From Alcanivorax sediminis (GTDB lineage Bacteria > Pseudomonadota > Gammaproteobacteria > Pseudomonadales > Alcanivoracaceae): a stretch of 64,000 bases of DNA. The notes beneath the pieces were generated by a model. The model was not told the DNA's origin, did not search any database, and saw only the letters and a program-made list of their open reading frames with translations. The stretch lies in NCBI RefSeq assembly GCF_009601165.1, contig NZ_WIRE01000001.1, positions 1 through 64,000 of the forward strand, in the 5' to 3' direction. A program made the position numbers and the translations under genes. This document shows positions 36,973-48,659 of the stretch, in pieces; position 1 is the stretch's first letter; the number at the start of each line of letters is the position of its first letter.

Positions 36973-37401
36973 TTACAAAGAGGCCTGATCTTCAACGTCA
37001 GAAGGCTCTTCAAACTGGACTTGCAGTTCTTTCAGCTCCTTTTTACCCATTGGGTCGTAGGTGTAGTAATACACTGTCTCTTTCTTGTTGATGGTATTCG
37101 CGTCAATCGCAGCCTCAGGCACCCCCCACACAACAGAAACAGGCCACAGCAACAAGTTCAGAAAGCCGTAAGTCCACTGCGCGCTTTCATTAGTTCCCGC
37201 GGCAAGATAAAAGTTACCAAAGCCCGGCAGAATATTCAGGCCTGCAGCTAGCCCCGGATGCTTGACCTTTACATCTGTGTCTTGAATCCCAACCGCATTT
37301 AATTCTCGCAGCCGCACTTCATCTGCTCGCCCCAAAGAAGTACACCCCTGCAGCACACAGGCCGCGATCAAAACGGCAGCTAAAACCAATACCTTTTGCA
37401 T
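36973..37401 (-). CDS. lipoprotein of unknown function
   Basis: A 142-residue protein with a lipoprotein signal (lipobox VLQGC at about residues 16-20). A mixed region follows, then a hydrophobic Gly- and Trp-containing stretch (about 70-95, with GFGNFYLAAG and NLLLWPVSVVWG), and an acidic C-terminus. The hydrophobic part may associate with membrane. I do not recognise the family. It lies between acs and pnp and has its own long upstream region. Local base composition is slightly lower in GC than the flanking housekeeping genes. Confidence 0.8.
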   Translation of the reverse strand: MQKVLVLAAVLIAACVLQGCTSLGRADEVRLRELNAVGIQDTDVKVKHPGLAAGLNILPGFGNFYLAAGTNESAQWTYGFLNLLLWPVSVVWGVPEAAIDANTINKKETVYYYTYDPMGKKELKELQVQFEEPSDVEDQASL

Positions 37402-37613
37402 TCTATCCCTCTAATCCTTGATGAGTTTTTTTGAGGGGAGCAATTCTACTTTTTGCACAAAAGACTGCAACATCAACGTCATAAATGTATCAGTCAAATT
37501 TTGGATCTCAGTTTCTGGAACCGAATCAGCGGACTCTCCGATCCCCAAAAGAGCCAATCGGCTTTTTCAAGCGCCACTGAATAGGATTAAGTGGGGAAAC
37601 CACAGTGTGACAG

Positions 37614-37645
37614 CACAAAAAAGGCCGGCAAATGCCGGCCTTCTT
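37614..37645 (-). terminator. pnp terminator
   Basis: Stem GGCCGGCA / TGCCGGCC with a 2-base loop, followed on the minus strand by TTTTTT, about 30 bases after the pnp stop. Confidence 0.9.
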
Positions 37646-37670
37646 TGTGCTTCGGTTAACTGATCAGGAA

Positions 37671-39764
37671 TCAGTCTTCCTTGGCTTCCTTCATGGACAG
37701 CTTGATGCGGCCACGCTGGTCTACGTCGAGGACCTTGACCTTGATCAGGTCACCTTCGTTAACGTAGTCAGTCACTTTCTCCACGCGCTCTTCAGCGATC
37801 TGGGAGATATGCAGCAGACCTTCTGTGCCCGGCATGATGGCAACAAAGGCGCCGAAGTCGACCACACGGGTTACCTTGCCTTCGTAGATCACACCCACTT
37901 CCGCTTCCGCGGTGATCTCTTCCACACGGCGCACCGCTTCATCAGCCGCTTCACGGGTATCACCGTAGATCTTCACGCTGCCATCGTCTTCGATGTCGAT
38001 GGTACAGCCGGTTTCTTCGGTCAGCGCACGGATGGTGGCGCCGCCCTTGCCAATCACGTCACGGATCTTGTCCGGGTTGATTTTCAGGGTCAGCAGGGTC
38101 GGAGCGTTCTCGGATACTTCGGTACGGGATGCACCGATGGCCTTGGCCATTTCACCCAGGATGTGGAGACGACCGGCGTTAGCCTGTTCCAGTGCCTTCT
38201 CCATGATCTCTTCGGTGATACCTTCGATCTTGATGTCCATCTGCAGGGCAGTCACACCGCGTGCGGTACCAGCCACCTTGAAGTCCATGTCGCCCAGGTG
38301 ATCCTCGTCACCGAGGATATCGGACAGCACGGCAAAGCGACCATCTTCTTCCTTCACCAGCCCCATGGCGATACCGGCCACGGGGGCTGTCAGCGGTACA
38401 CCCGCATCCATCAGCGCCATGGAGGTACCACAAACGGATGCCATGGAAGAGGAACCGTTGGATTCGGTGATCTCGGACACCACACGGATGGTGTAAGGGA
38501 AGTCCTGCACAGTAGGCAGCACGGCCTGAACACCACGACGAGCCAGACGGCCGTGACCAATCTCACGACGCTTGGGAGAACCGATCATGCCGGTCTCGCC
38601 AACGCAGTAAGGAGGGAAGTTGTAGTGGAGCATGAAGTGATCCTGACGGGATCCTTCCAGTGCGTCGATGAACTGGGCATCGCGCATGCCGCCCAGGGTT
38701 GCTGCCACGATGGCCTGGGTCTCACCACGGGTGAACAGCGCAGAACCGTGAGTCTTGGCCAGAGTGCCTACCTGACAGTCGATGGCACGGACCGCGTCCA
38801 GGGCACGACCGTCGATGCGCGGCTTGCCGGATACCACGGCTTCGCGCACCACGTTCTTCTCGATCTTGGCAAACAGGTCCTTCACTTCACCCGCATCCGG
38901 CGCACCTTCTTCACCCGTGGCGAATTCGGCAACACAGGCATCACGCAGCTCACCGACTTTGGCGTAACGCGCCATCTTTTCGGTGATGGTGTAGGCCTCT
39001 GCCAGGGATGCTTCGAACTTGCCCTTGATGGCCTCTTTCAGTTCGGTGTTCACGGCCGGTGCAGTCCACTCCCAGGTCGGGGTGCCCACTTCGGCGGCAA
39101 ACTCACGGATGCCCTGAATTACAGGCTGCATTTCCATGTGACCGAACAGCACAGCGCCCAGCATCTGGTCTTCGGACAGCTCTTTCGCTTCGGATTCCAC
39201 CATCAGCACCGCAGGCTCGGTACCGGCAACCACCAGGTCCAGTGCAGAGTCAGCCAGCTCGGCGTAGCTCGGGTTCAGGATGTACATACCGTCCTTGAAA
39301 CCGACACGGGCAGCACCGATGGGGCCATTGAAGGGAATACCGGAGATAGACAGAGCCGCGGAAGTACCGATCATGGCAGCGATATCCGGATCGTTTTCCT
39401 TATCGACGGACATCACGGTGGCCACGACCTGGACTTCATTCATGAAGCCCTTCGGGAACAGCGGACGGATCGGGCGATCGATCAGGCGGCAGGTCAGGGT
39501 TTCTTTTTCACTGGGACGGCCTTCACGCTTGAGGAAGCCACCCGGGATACGCCCTGCAGCGTAGGTCTTTTCCTGATAGTTAACGGTCAGGGGGAAAAAG
39601 TTCTTGCTTGGATCGGCTTCTTTCTTGCCTACCACGGTAACCAGCACTTCGGTGGCACCGATGCGAACCATGACAGCTGCAGTCGCCTGGCGGGCAATCT
39701 GCCCGGTTTCCAGGATGACCGTGTCACGGCCGTACTGAATTTCTTTGGTGATTTTATTGAACAT
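37671..39764 (-). CDS. pnp: polyribonucleotide nucleotidyltransferase (PNPase)
   Basis: Phosphorolytic 3'-5' exoribonuclease of the degradosome. The 697-residue product has two RNase PH-like domains (about 1-220 and 310-545). A KH domain ([20 protein letters not shown]) and an S1 domain ending near the C-terminus follow. It is downstream of rpsO in the conserved order. A long open frame on the opposite strand (37632-39875) is a shadow of this GC-rich gene. Confidence 0.98.
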   Translation of the reverse strand: MFNKITKEIQYGRDTVILETGQIARQATAAVMVRIGATEVLVTVVGKKEADPSKNFFPLTVNYQEKTYAAGRIPGGFLKREGRPSEKETLTCRLIDRPIRPLFPKGFMNEVQVVATVMSVDKENDPDIAAMIGTSAALSISGIPFNGPIGAARVGFKDGMYILNPSYAELADSALDLVVAGTEPAVLMVESEAKELSEDQMLGAVLFGHMEMQPVIQGIREFAAEVGTPTWEWTAPAVNTELKEAIKGKFEASLAEAYTITEKMARYAKVGELRDACVAEFATGEEGAPDAGEVKDLFAKIEKNVVREAVVSGKPRIDGRALDAVRAIDCQVGTLAKTHGSALFTRGETQAIVAATLGGMRDAQFIDALEGSRQDHFMLHYNFPPYCVGETGMIGSPKRREIGHGRLARRGVQAVLPTVQDFPYTIRVVSEITESNGSSSMASVCGTSMALMDAGVPLTAPVAGIAMGLVKEEDGRFAVLSDILGDEDHLGDMDFKVAGTARGVTALQMDIKIEGITEEIMEKALEQANAGRLHILGEMAKAIGASRTEVSENAPTLLTLKINPDKIRDVIGKGGATIRALTEETGCTIDIEDDGSVKIYGDTREAADEAVRRVEEITAEAEVGVIYEGKVTRVVDFGAFVAIMPGTEGLLHISQIAEERVEKVTDYVNEGDLIKVKVLDVDQRGRIKLSMKEAKED

Positions 39765-39988
39765 ATCTCGTCTCTTCTCTCTTCTTCACGACAATCTTCG
39801 AGGCCCATGCCTCTGACAACATCTTTCTTTTGCCCGGGCATAATAGCCCGGCAGGCGCATCAGCCCAACCGGTAATTGGGACAAGGCCCTTGTGGGAGGC
39901 GGCCCGTGGGCGTTTGCGAGCCCCAAACCTGAATCCCTCGCAGGCACACTCCCCAAGCGGCCCAAAATTCCGGCCGCCAGAAACAACA

Positions 39989-40011
39989 AAAGCCCGGCAA
40001 GGCCGAGCTTC
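39989..40011 (-). terminator. rpsO terminator or rpsO-pnp processing hairpin
   Basis: On the minus strand AGCTCGGC-CTT-GCCGGGCT followed by TTTGTTGTTT, 27 bases after the rpsO stop. In E. coli the rpsO-pnp gap has an attenuating terminator and an RNase III site; this hairpin is in the corresponding place. Confidence 0.75.
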
Positions 40012-40037
40012 TGTTGCTGTTACCTCAGATCCGCATC

Positions 40038-40307
40038 TTAACGACGCAGACCCAGTTTCTCGATCAGCTGCAGGTAACGGGTGCGGTCTTTCTTGGCCAG
40101 GTAGTCCAGCAGCTTACGACGCTGGTTTACCATGCGGATCAGGCCGCGACGGCTGTGGTGATCCTTCTTGTGGTCCTTGAAGTGACCTTGCAGACCATTG
40201 ATGTTGGCGGTCAGCAGGGCAACCTGCACTTCCGGGGAACCGGTATCGCCTTCTTTCTGGCCATGCTCTTTCAGGATTTCAGCTTTCTGTTCAGCGCTCA
40301 ACGCCAT
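40038..40307 (-). CDS. rpsO: 30S ribosomal protein S15
   Basis: An 89-residue primary 16S rRNA-binding protein. Motifs [27 protein letters not shown] and [20 protein letters not shown] are family-typical. The ATG at 40307 has GGAG upstream; a longer frame to 40349 has no support. Confidence 0.98.
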   Translation of the reverse strand: MALSAEQKAEILKEHGQKEGDTGSPEVQVALLTANINGLQGHFKDHKKDHHSRRGLIRMVNQRRKLLDYLAKKDRTRYLQLIEKLGLRR

Positions 40308-40401
40308 GGTATTTCTCCAATATGCACAATGAATGTCACGGCCAGCCATGCATATTTATAGCTGCCGTCGTTCCTTCCAACCCGTGCCGCCACAAGGCAA
40401 C

Positions 40402-41319
40402 TCAGTTTGAAACCAGTCGACGCGGCGCGATTCGCCCGTCTTCCAATACCTCACCGACGCCAAGAAACTCGCCGCTGGAGGCTTGATAAACACTAACCCA
40501 GCCATCCGCTGGACGGTCAGAGGCCATCACTGGCTGACCCTGCTGAATGTAGTAGGCGGCATTGTCGCCCAATTCAACGCGCGGCCAGTCTGCCACGCTG
40601 GTCGATAAAGGCAAGAGCAGTTCGTCGATTGCCTCGAAGCCACCCTCAGCCTTGATATTGCCCAACTGTTCCAGCGTCAGCATCTTGTCGGTCGGATAAG
40701 GACCCGCCGACAGTCGGCGCAACACGGTCACATGACCGCCGCAACCCAGTTTCTCGCCGGTATCTTCCACCAGCGAGCGCACATAGGTGCCTTTGGAACA
40801 GTCCACCTCGAATTCCAGCTCATCGCCTTCGATGCGCAGGATACGGATGTCATAGATAGTGACCGCGCGCGGTTTGCGCTCAACGGTTTTACCTTCCCGG
40901 GCCAACTTGTAGAGGGGCACCCCCTCATGCTTGATGGCCGAGTACATGCTGGGAATCTGTTCGATATTGCCAACGAAGGACATCAGTGCGTCCTCGATCT
41001 GGGCCGCAGTAGCAGTCACTTCGGTGGTCTTAACTACCTCTCCATCGGCATCACCGGTTTCGGTGGTCACGCCCAGCTTGGCTGTCACCCGATAACTCTT
41101 GTCAGATTCCAGCAGGAACTGGCTGAACTTGGTGGCTTCACCAAAGCAGATCGGCAGCATGCCCGTAGCCAGCGGATCCAGGCTGCCGGTGTGGCCGGCC
41201 TTGGCCGCTGCAAACATTTTCTTGGCCATCTGCAGGGCGCCATTACTGCTGACACCACCGACTTTATCCAACAACAGAATGCCGTTGAGATCACGGCCAC
41301 GGGGACGACGTTTTGCCAC
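40402..41319 (-). CDS. truB: tRNA pseudouridine-55 synthase
   Basis: Makes the T-loop pseudouridine in tRNAs. The 305-residue product has the catalytic aspartate in HTGSLDPLATG (Asp48) and the PUA-like C-terminus. The start is a GTG at 41319 with GGAGAG about nine bases upstream, giving the family start AKRRPRGRDLNG. The longer frame to 41412 overlaps rbfA and is rejected. Confidence 0.95.
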   Translation of the reverse strand: MAKRRPRGRDLNGILLLDKVGGVSSNGALQMAKKMFAAAKAGHTGSLDPLATGMLPICFGEATKFSQFLLESDKSYRVTAKLGVTTETGDADGEVVKTTEVTATAAQIEDALMSFVGNIEQIPSMYSAIKHEGVPLYKLAREGKTVERKPRAVTIYDIRILRIEGDELEFEVDCSKGTYVRSLVEDTGEKLGCGGHVTVLRRLSAGPYPTDKMLTLEQLGNIKAEGGFEAIDELLLPLSTSVADWPRVELGDNAAYYIQQGQPVMASDRPADGWVSVYQASSGEFLGVGEVLEDGRIAPRRLVSN

Positions 41320-41347
41320 CTGGATACTCTCCGTTAAACCTGCCCGG

Positions 41348-41758
41348 CTAGTCCTGCTCGGGCTCGTCGCTATCCAGACCCAGTTCCCGGTCCTCTGCGC
41401 GAGCATCGTCAATCAGACGAGAAATTTCCGCAGCATGTTCCGGAGTGGTGTCGTAATGGAAACGCAATTTGGGGGTAGTACGAGTGTTAAGGGTCTGGGC
41501 CAGGCTGCTGCGCAGAAAGCCCGCCGCCTTTTCCAGTACCTTCTCGGCTTCGACGCCTTCTTCCTCGCCTTTGCCAAGCAGAGTGAAATAGACTTCCGCA
41601 TAGGAAAGATCGCGGGAGACAGTCACATCCTGAATAGTGGCCAGATTAACGCGCGGGTCCTTCATCTCAAACTGCAGCAGACGGGACAGCTCACGCTGAA
41701 TCTGATCGGCAATCCGGTCTGTACGGTTAAAGCCCTGGGGGCGACGATGACGACTCAT
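41348..41758 (-). CDS. rbfA: ribosome-binding factor A
   Basis: A 136-residue 30S maturation factor needed for 16S 5'-end processing and cold growth. It has the KH-like family pattern RTDRIADQIQRELSRLL, FEMKDPRV and the KLRFHYD stretch. It sits between infB (24-base gap) and truB as in most gammaproteobacteria. The last 20 or so residues are acidic. Confidence 0.96.
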   Translation of the reverse strand: MSRHRRPQGFNRTDRIADQIQRELSRLLQFEMKDPRVNLATIQDVTVSRDLSYAEVYFTLLGKGEEEGVEAEKVLEKAAGFLRSSLAQTLNTRTTPKLRFHYDTTPEHAAEISRLIDDARAEDRELGLDSDEPEQD

Positions 41759-41782
41759 GGCTAATCTGGCCGGGCACGCCCC

Positions 41783-44473
41783 TTACAGGGAGCGCGCCAC
41801 CTCCTTCACTTCGAAGACTTCGATCTTGTCGCCTTCTTTAACGTCGTTGTAGCTCTTCACGGCGATACCACATTCCATGCCGTTGCGAACTTCCGCCACG
41901 TCGTCCTTGAAGCGACGCAGGGATTCCAGTTCACCTTCGAAGACCACTACATCGTCGCGCAGAACGCGGATCGGACGATTGCGGTACAGGGTACCTTCGA
42001 TAACCATACAACCGGCAACGGCACCGAACTTGGAAGAACGGAACACATCGCGCACTTGTGCGGTACCGAGAATCTCTTCGCGCTTCTCCGGTGCCAGCAA
42101 ACCACTCATGGCCTGCTTCACATCATCGATCAGCTCGTAGATCACGCTGTAGTAACGCAGGTCGATACCTTCCTGCTCACACAGTTTCTTGGCCTTGGTA
42201 TCGGCACGCACGTTGAAGCCCAACAGTACCGCTTCACTGGTCATGGCCAGGTTGACGTCGGATTCGTTGATGGCACCCACGCCCACGGACACCAGATTCA
42301 CCTTCACTTCGTCGGTACCCAGATCGGTCAGGGCACCCGTGAGGGCTTCCAGAGAACCACGCACATCGGTCTTCAAAACGATATTGACGGTGCTGGCTTC
42401 TGCGCTGCCCATGTTGGCAAACAGGTTTTCCAGCTTGGATGCCTGCTGACGCTTGAGCTTCACATCACGGTCGCGGTCCTGACGGAACTCAGCCACTTCA
42501 CGGGCCTTGCGCTCATCGGATACTACCTGTACCTGCTCACCGGCTTCCGGCGCACCATCCAGGCCCAGCACTTCTACCGGAATGGACGGACCTGCTTTGT
42601 TGATTGGGTGACCGTTCTCATCGATCATGGCGCGAACGCGACCGAAATGGGCACCCGCCAGCAGCATATCACCGATGTTCAGCTCACCACCCTGAATCAG
42701 GATGGAGGCCACGGTACCGCGCCCTTTCTCGATGCGCGATTCAATCACGACACCGGTAGCCGGGCCGTGATCCGGTGCCTTCAGTTCCAGCAGTTCAGCC
42801 TGAACCAGAATGGAGTCCAGAAGATCGTCCACACCCTGACCCGAGTGAGCGGAAACGTTGATGAACTGATGCTCACCACCCCACTCTTCCGGAATCACGT
42901 CCTTCGCAGCCAGCTCAGTGCGCACACGATCCGGGTCGGCCTGCTCTTTATCAATCTTGTTCACCGCGATGATGATCGGCACACCGGAGGCCTTGGCGTG
43001 ATTAATCGCCTCTTCGGTCTGCGGCATCATACCGTCATCGGCAGCCACCACGATCACCACGATATCAGTTGCCTTGGCACCACGGGCACGCATGGCGGTA
43101 AAGGCAGCGTGACCAGGAGTATCGAGGAAGGTAATCATGCCTTTCTCGTGCTCTACGTGATAAGCACCGATGTGCTGGGTAATACCCCCGGCCTCACCGG
43201 CAGCCACCTTGGCTTTACGGATGTAATCCAGCAGCGAGGTCTTACCGTGGTCAACGTGGCCCATGATGGTCACCACCGGAGCACGATCAGACAGCTCGGC
43301 ACCATCACGGTTAACCATGGTCGCCAGATGATCTTCCAGAACCTCTTCTTCACCCTTGCCGGCAACGGCCTTATGGCCCATTTCCTCAACCAGCAGGATG
43401 GCGGTTTCCTGATCGATCAACTGATTCACGGTCGCCATTTCACCCATCTTCATGAGTGACTTGATCAGTTCTTTGGACTTGATGTTCAGGCGCTGTGCCA
43501 GATCACCAACGGTGATGCTTTCCGGCACCTCAACTTCCATAACTTTCTTCTCGGTCGGAGCCTTGAAGCCGTGCGCCTTGTTCATGGAGCTCTTCATCTG
43601 CCCATGAGCAACGCCAGCCGCTTTCGGCTTGCGACGACGACGACGGGATTGGCGCTCTTCACGCTGATAGCTGGCCTCCTGGGCCGCCACAACGATGGAG
43701 GAGCCATCATCCACTTCTTCTTCTGCCTTCTTCTCAGGCTGTTCGCCACGCTTTTCCAGCTCCGCAGCAATACGGGCGGCTTCTTCAGCGGTACGACGGG
43801 CAGCTTCTTCCTCTGCCTTCTTGCGTGCTTCGTTTTCCTGCTTGCGCTTGGCTTCTTCTGCCTCGCGCTGCTTGCGTTCTTCCTCTTCACGCTTGGCTTT
43901 TTCTTCCGGCGTCTCTTCTTTAGCCGGCTTCTTGGCGGTGGCCGTCTTAGGAACAGCAACGCGCTTGGCCTTGTCTTCAGCGGCTTTCTCTTCCGCTACC
44001 TTGCGGTCTGCCTCAGCAGCGGCCTTGGCCTCTTGCTCTTTCTTGCGAGCAGCTTCTTCATCCGCCTGACGTTTGGCGGCTTCTTCAGCTTCGCGCTTCT
44101 CCTGCTCGGCTTTCAGGGCCGCCTCTTCCGCTGCCTTGCGCTCTGCTTCTTCGCGCTCTTCCGCTTCCAGCACTTCACGCTTCACATAGGTACGCTTCTT
44201 GCGTACTTCCACGTTGACAGTCTTGGCCTTGCCCGCCGCACCCGTGGTCTTGATGGTGCTGGTGGACTTGCGCTTGAGGGTAATTTTCTTGGCGTCGTCA
44301 GTACTTGCACCATGAGACTTGCGCAGGTGAGCCAGCAGCTGCTGCTTCTGCTCACCGGAGACCTCTTCGCTGGCGTCGCCATGAGGCAATCCCGCTTCTT
44401 TCATTTGAGAAAGCAGCTTCTCAACGGGCATGCCTACTGTTTCGGCCAGTTTCTTTACGGTCGTTTCTGCCAT
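41783..44473 (-). CDS. infB: translation initiation factor IF-2
   Basis: GTPase that brings initiator fMet-tRNA to the 30S subunit. The 896-residue product has an N-terminal IF2N domain and a long Lys/Glu/Ala-rich linker (about residues 90-300). A second IF2N-like region and the G domain ([23 protein letters not shown]) follow, then the C-terminal beta-barrels. The ATG at 44473 gives [11 protein letters not shown], the usual start. The initiator tRNA gene is 2.4 kb upstream in the same cluster. Confidence 0.97.
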   Translation of the reverse strand: MAETTVKKLAETVGMPVEKLLSQMKEAGLPHGDASEEVSGEQKQQLLAHLRKSHGASTDDAKKITLKRKSTSTIKTTGAAGKAKTVNVEVRKKRTYVKREVLEAEEREEAERKAAEEAALKAEQEKREAEEAAKRQADEEAARKKEQEAKAAAEADRKVAEEKAAEDKAKRVAVPKTATAKKPAKEETPEEKAKREEEERKQREAEEAKRKQENEARKKAEEEAARRTAEEAARIAAELEKRGEQPEKKAEEEVDDGSSIVVAAQEASYQREERQSRRRRRKPKAAGVAHGQMKSSMNKAHGFKAPTEKKVMEVEVPESITVGDLAQRLNIKSKELIKSLMKMGEMATVNQLIDQETAILLVEEMGHKAVAGKGEEEVLEDHLATMVNRDGAELSDRAPVVTIMGHVDHGKTSLLDYIRKAKVAAGEAGGITQHIGAYHVEHEKGMITFLDTPGHAAFTAMRARGAKATDIVVIVVAADDGMMPQTEEAINHAKASGVPIIIAVNKIDKEQADPDRVRTELAAKDVIPEEWGGEHQFINVSAHSGQGVDDLLDSILVQAELLELKAPDHGPATGVVIESRIEKGRGTVASILIQGGELNIGDMLLAGAHFGRVRAMIDENGHPINKAGPSIPVEVLGLDGAPEAGEQVQVVSDERKAREVAEFRQDRDRDVKLKRQQASKLENLFANMGSAEASTVNIVLKTDVRGSLEALTGALTDLGTDEVKVNLVSVGVGAINESDVNLAMTSEAVLLGFNVRADTKAKKLCEQEGIDLRYYSVIYELIDDVKQAMSGLLAPEKREEILGTAQVRDVFRSSKFGAVAGCMVIEGTLYRNRPIRVLRDDVVVFEGELESLRRFKDDVAEVRNGMECGIAVKSYNDVKEGDKIEVFEVKEVARSL

Positions 44474-44703
44474 GTCAGCAACACTCTCCTGTCCGCGTCT
44501 CTTGCAGGCTATGGCTATAGCCTGAGCCACCGCCAATGCGGTTGGCTACTGTGGCCGGCTGGTAGCCGGCCAAGCTGTCTGTGTGCAATTTGGCAAATGC
44601 CAAAATGCCGGAAAAGGGCAGATGCTGCCCTTCCCATATCCTGCAGAGAAACTGCAGTACTTCAGTGGGTGCCTGCGAAGGCGAGCCAGCCCGAAAGAGG
44701 CCG

Positions 44704-46206
44704 TTATTCCCCGTCTTCGTTCTCGAACCAGGGAGCTCGCGCAGTCATGATCAACTGAGCAGCACGCTCTTCACTCAGACCTTGAATTTCCAGCAGATCA
44801 TCTACCGCTTGTTCGGCAAGGTCTTCCATCGTGACAATGCCACGGGAAGCCAGCTCTACAGCCAGTTCACGATCCATGCCTTCCATGGTCAGAAGGTCTT
44901 CCGCAGGCTCTGCGTTTTCAAACTTTTCTTCGGAAACCAACGCCTTGGTCAACAATACATCCTTGGCGCGCTGACGCAGGGCTTCAACGATATCTTCGTC
45001 AAACCCATCGATGGCCAGCATTTCCTCTTCCGGTACATAAGCCACTTCTTCCAGCGTGGAGAAGCCTTCTTCTACCAGAATTGCAGCCACATCCTCGTCC
45101 ACGTCCAGTTCATTAATGAACGTTTCCAGAGCCTGTGCTGCTTCTTCCTGCTGCTTGTTCTCGGCGTCGTCCAGCGTCATCACATTCAGCTCCCAGCCAG
45201 TCAGCTCGGAGGCAAGACGAATGTTCTGACCACTACGACCAATGGCCTGTGCCAGTGCAGACTCATCTTCCACAGCAATGTCCATGGAATGGCTTTCTTC
45301 ATCCATCACGATGGAAGCCACTTCCGCAGGCTGCATAGCGTTGATCACCAACTGGGCAGGATTGTCATCCCACAGCACGATGTCGATACGCTCGCCAGCC
45401 AGCTCGTTGGAGACAGCCTGGACACGCGCACCGCGCATACCCACGCATGCACCCACCGGATCAATGCGCTGGTCATTGGTTTTCACCGCAATCTTGGCGC
45501 GGGAACCCGGATCACGGGCAGCGCCCTTGATCTCGATCAGCTCTTCACCGATTTCCGGCACTTCAATCTTGAACAGTTCGATCAACATTTCCGGGCAGGC
45601 ACGGCTGGCAAACAGCTGCGGACCACGGTTTTCTTCGTTCACGCCCATCAAGTAGGCACGAATGCGATCGTTCTGACGTACTGCCTCGCGAGGAATCATA
45701 TGCTCGCGGGTGATCAGGGCTTCGGCATTGCCACCCAGATCCAGCACGATGGAGTCGCGACTAGCCTTCTTCACAGTGCCGCTGATCAGATCGCCAATGC
45801 GATCACGGTACTCTTCGATGATCTGACGACGCTCAGCCTCGCGCACTTTCTGCACGATAACCTGCTTGGCAGTTTGCGCTGCAATGCGACCAAAGGCTTC
45901 GGATTCGATTTCCTCTTCCCAGGTATCACCAATCTGCAGCGAGGTATCCTGCTCATGAGCCTCATCCAGAGTCAGCTGCTTGCCGAACTCATAGAGGTCT
46001 TCATCAGGCACCACATGCCAGACACGGTAAGTACGGGAATCGCCGGACACACGATCGATGTCCACGCGGATTTCCACGTCTTCTTCCTTAAAACGCTTTT
46101 TCGTAGCAGCAGCCAGGGCCAGCTCGATGGCCTCGAAGATTACATCGCGGCTGACGCCTTTTTCGTTTGATACCGTTTCCGCTACCAGCAGGATCTCTTT
46201 GTTCAT
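44704..46206 (-). CDS. nusA: transcription elongation/antitermination factor NusA
   Basis: A 500-residue RNA polymerase-binding factor. It has an N-terminal domain, an S1 domain (about 135-200), two KH domains (with [14 protein letters not shown] and [17 protein letters not shown]), and two C-terminal acidic AR repeats (about 360-500) as in proteobacteria. It acts with boxA sequences such as the one at the left edge of this window. Order rimP-nusA-infB is standard. Confidence 0.98.
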   Translation of the reverse strand: MNKEILLVAETVSNEKGVSRDVIFEAIELALAAATKKRFKEEDVEIRVDIDRVSGDSRTYRVWHVVPDEDLYEFGKQLTLDEAHEQDTSLQIGDTWEEEIESEAFGRIAAQTAKQVIVQKVREAERRQIIEEYRDRIGDLISGTVKKASRDSIVLDLGGNAEALITREHMIPREAVRQNDRIRAYLMGVNEENRGPQLFASRACPEMLIELFKIEVPEIGEELIEIKGAARDPGSRAKIAVKTNDQRIDPVGACVGMRGARVQAVSNELAGERIDIVLWDDNPAQLVINAMQPAEVASIVMDEESHSMDIAVEDESALAQAIGRSGQNIRLASELTGWELNVMTLDDAENKQQEEAAQALETFINELDVDEDVAAILVEEGFSTLEEVAYVPEEEMLAIDGFDEDIVEALRQRAKDVLLTKALVSEEKFENAEPAEDLLTMEGMDRELAVELASRGIVTMEDLAEQAVDDLLEIQGLSEERAAQLIMTARAPWFENEDGE

Positions 46207-46244
46207 GGCCAGGCCTTTACAAAGACAAAGTTTCCAGGGCGTGC

Positions 46245-46700
46245 TCAGTCGAAGCGGGGCTGCAACCGGGCACGATCTACCTGACTGTAAGGAATACGCA
46301 GGGTTTCGCCATCCAGCTCCACCACCAGCGTTTCGCCGTCTACGGCCACAATGGCCGCCGTCATTTTACGCTTGCCGGACACCGGTGCCAGCAACTTCAG
46401 CTGAACATCCTCACCGATGTAATCGACATATTGCGCAATTTCAAACATGGGACGATCCATCCCCGGAGAGGAGACTTCCAGGTTGTACTCACCCGGAATA
46501 GGATCTTCCACATCCAGCACGCCGCTGATCTCGTGACTCACCGCCGCGCAGTTATCTACAGTAATGCCGTCGGCATGATCGATAAACACACGCAAAACAG
46601 CCCCGCGCCCCTGGATATATTCAATACCCCAAAGCACGAAGCCCAGATCTTCCACTACCGGAGCCAGCAGCTCCGTTAATTGCTCTACGCGTTTCGACAT
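46245..46700 (-). CDS. rimP: ribosome maturation factor RimP
   Basis: A 151-residue 30S maturation protein. The N-terminal domain has the signature [14 protein letters not shown], and the central part has [15 protein letters not shown] and [10 protein letters not shown], followed by an Sm-like C-terminal domain. First protein gene after the tRNA pair. Confidence 0.96.
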   Translation of the reverse strand: MSKRVEQLTELLAPVVEDLGFVLWGIEYIQGRGAVLRVFIDHADGITVDNCAAVSHEISGVLDVEDPIPGEYNLEVSSPGMDRPMFEIAQYVDYIGEDVQLKLLAPVSGKRKMTAAIVAVDGETLVVELDGETLRIPYSQVDRARLQPRFD

Positions 46701-46841
46701 ACTTTCTCGACGTTACACCTGAAACCATGACTTCATCGTTGCAGGTAGAAACAAAAAATGGGCCTGGAGACAATACAGGCGACCGCAAGGAAAACATGCA
46801 ATCGACCGCACATCCACCGCCCATTCCACTGCTGCGAATAA

Positions 46842-46870
46842 CAAAAAGCCCCTGCTAGAGGGGCTTTTTG
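46842..46870 (-). terminator. terminator between tRNA-fMet and rimP
   Basis: Perfect 11-base stem AAAAAGCCCCT / AGGGGCTTTTT with a 5-base loop, 36 bases downstream of tRNA-fMet. It should limit read-through into rimP, as after metY in E. coli. Confidence 0.9.
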
Positions 46871-46905
46871 TCCGCTTTGAGCCGACCGTGGCCGACTCCT
46901 CTAAG

Positions 46906-46982
<77 letters not shown>

Positions 46983-47242
46983 ATAAACCTTGTGCCCTTT
47001 AAAGCCCTTCGCACCGGGCTGTTGGTCAGGTCAAACCTGAACCAGTGAACGCAGCGTCTGATCTCTGCAATCACCTCAAATCCGAGAGCGCAAATACTAC
47101 TTATGGAGCACTGCGCTGTCAAGGCATATTCGAAAAAAGGTTTTATTTTTCGAAGCCTTAGCACCAGGAAAAGCCACTTAACCTGATGCTTTTTCAACCA
47201 GATGATCCCTCACCCAAAGGCAGCGGATCATCCTTCCCAAAT

Positions 47243-47328
47243 TGGTGCCGAAGGCCGGACTTGAACCGGCACGAGCGAAGCTCACTACCCCCTCAAGATA
47301 GCGTGTCTACCAATTCCACCACTTCGGC
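47243..47328 (-). tRNA. tRNA-Leu (GAG)
   Basis: An 86-base class II tRNA with encoded CCA, 7-base acceptor GCCGAAG / CTTCGGC, anticodon loop CTTGAGG (anticodon GAG) and a long variable arm (TGAGCTTCGCTC). Located between secG and tRNA-fMet, as in Pseudomonas. Confidence 0.95.
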
Positions 47329-47338
47329 AAAGAACGCT

Positions 47339-47785
47339 TTACTGCTGTTCCGGCTGAGGCACCTCAGCCGGGGACGCGGATTCTACATCAGCTTGCTGCT
47401 GTTCTGAAACTTCTTTTTCAGAATTTGTTGCTGCAGCTGCCTCAGGCACCTCGGACTGCACCGCAGGAACCTCTGCCTGATCCGCAGACACAGGTACTTC
47501 TGCCTGCTCCTCAATGGTTTCCAGCTCGGGCAGGTAGACATTCGAGCCATTGGCTTCCTGGCGAGCCATCCATGCCAGCACCAGGCTGGTCACGAAGAAC
47601 AGTGTCGCCAGCACTGCCGTAGCACGGGTCAGAAAGTTGGCAGAACCGGCGCTACCGAAAACGCTCTGGGACGCGCCCCCACCAAACGAGGCCCCCGCAT
47701 CAGCACCTTTACCATGCTGAATCAGGATCAGACCGATCAGGCCAATGGCGGTCAGGATGTGCACTACGTGTACGACAATATCCAT
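47339..47785 (-). CDS. secG: protein-export membrane protein SecG with long acidic tail
   Basis: Subunit of the SecYEG translocon. Two membrane helices (about residues 3-20 and 52-70) flank the conserved loop [19 protein letters not shown]. The protein is 148 residues, longer than typical SecG (about 110). The extra C-terminal part (about 85-148) is rich in Glu, Gln, Ala and Pro ([14 protein letters not shown]). The gene is followed at once by tRNA-Leu. Confidence 0.94.
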   Translation of the reverse strand: MDIVVHVVHILTAIGLIGLILIQHGKGADAGASFGGGASQSVFGSAGSANFLTRATAVLATLFFVTSLVLAWMARQEANGSNVYLPELETIEEQAEVPVSADQAEVPAVQSEVPEAAAATNSEKEVSEQQQADVESASPAEVPQPEQQ

Positions 47786-47818
47786 AGTTACTCTATTTGT
47801 TCATTGATCACTGGTCCG

Positions 47819-48565
47819 CTACTGCGCTGCCTGGCAAATAGCGAGAAAACTGTCGGCGGTAAGTGACGCCCCGCCAATCAGACCCCCATCGATGTCTGAC
47901 TGGGAAAACAGAAGGGCGGCATTATCCGCCTTTACACTGCCGCCGTAAAGCAAGCGTGTTGAACTGGCAATTTCCGGGCTCTTTTCTGCCAACGTCTGAC
48001 GCAGGGTTGCATGCACCTCCTGAGCCTGCTCAGGCGAGGCAGTCTTGCCTGTGCCAATGGCCCAGACCGGCTCATAGGCCACCACGGCAGACGCAAACGC
48101 ATCAATCCCCACCGCCTCTATCACCGCCATCAGCTGGCCGCACACCACCGCTTCAGTGTTGCCCGCCTCCCGCTCTTCCAGGGTTTCTCCCACGCACAGC
48201 ACCGGCACAAGGCCAGCCTCCTGGGCGCGGGCAAACTTGGCCGCCACCAGGGCATCATCTTCACCGTACAAGGCGCGGCGCTCTGAATGGCCAATGATCA
48301 CGTAGCCACAGCCGGCTTCCGCCAACATGGCACCCGCCACTTCGCCCGTGAAAGCCCCTTCAGGCTGGTCACTGAGATTCTGCGCCCCGACATGCACCCC
48401 CGCAGACAATGCCGCTCGGGCCGCCGCCAGATAAGGGAACGGAGGACAGACCACCACCTCCGCTTCTCCCTGATAACTCACCAGGGCACCCGCGATTTCA
48501 CCCAGCAGGGCCTGGCTGCCATTCATTTTCCAGTTCCCGGCCACAAGCGGCTTTCTTTTGCTCAT
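47819..48565 (-). CDS. tpiA: triosephosphate isomerase
   Basis: Glycolytic/gluconeogenic TIM-barrel enzyme of 248 residues. It has the N-terminal GNWKMNG (catalytic Lys), the histidine in IIGHSERR, and the catalytic glutamate in YEPVWAIGTGKTA. Order glmM-tpiA-secG is conserved. Confidence 0.97.
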   Translation of the reverse strand: MSKRKPLVAGNWKMNGSQALLGEIAGALVSYQGEAEVVVCPPFPYLAAARAALSAGVHVGAQNLSDQPEGAFTGEVAGAMLAEAGCGYVIIGHSERRALYGEDDALVAAKFARAQEAGLVPVLCVGETLEEREAGNTEAVVCGQLMAVIEAVGIDAFASAVVAYEPVWAIGTGKTASPEQAQEVHATLRQTLAEKSPEIASSTRLLYGGSVKADNAALLFSQSDIDGGLIGGASLTADSFLAICQAAQ

Positions 48566-48659
48566 GCGTATTCCTTGATTTCAACGCCTATACGCAACGC
48601 CTTGCGCGCGCACTCACACAAATTGACCGGCGACCACCTCGTGGGCCGGCCATTAAACA

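Noticed and set aside
37632..39875. 747-codon open frame on the plus strand
   Set aside because: It lies antisense to pnp over its whole length, and its His/Gly/Asp-rich translation is typical of the antisense frame of a GC-rich gene.
43571..44758. Leu/Phe-rich open frame resembling a membrane protein
   Set aside because: It is the antisense reading of the Lys/Glu-rich linker of infB, where codon complementarity produces hydrophobic residues.
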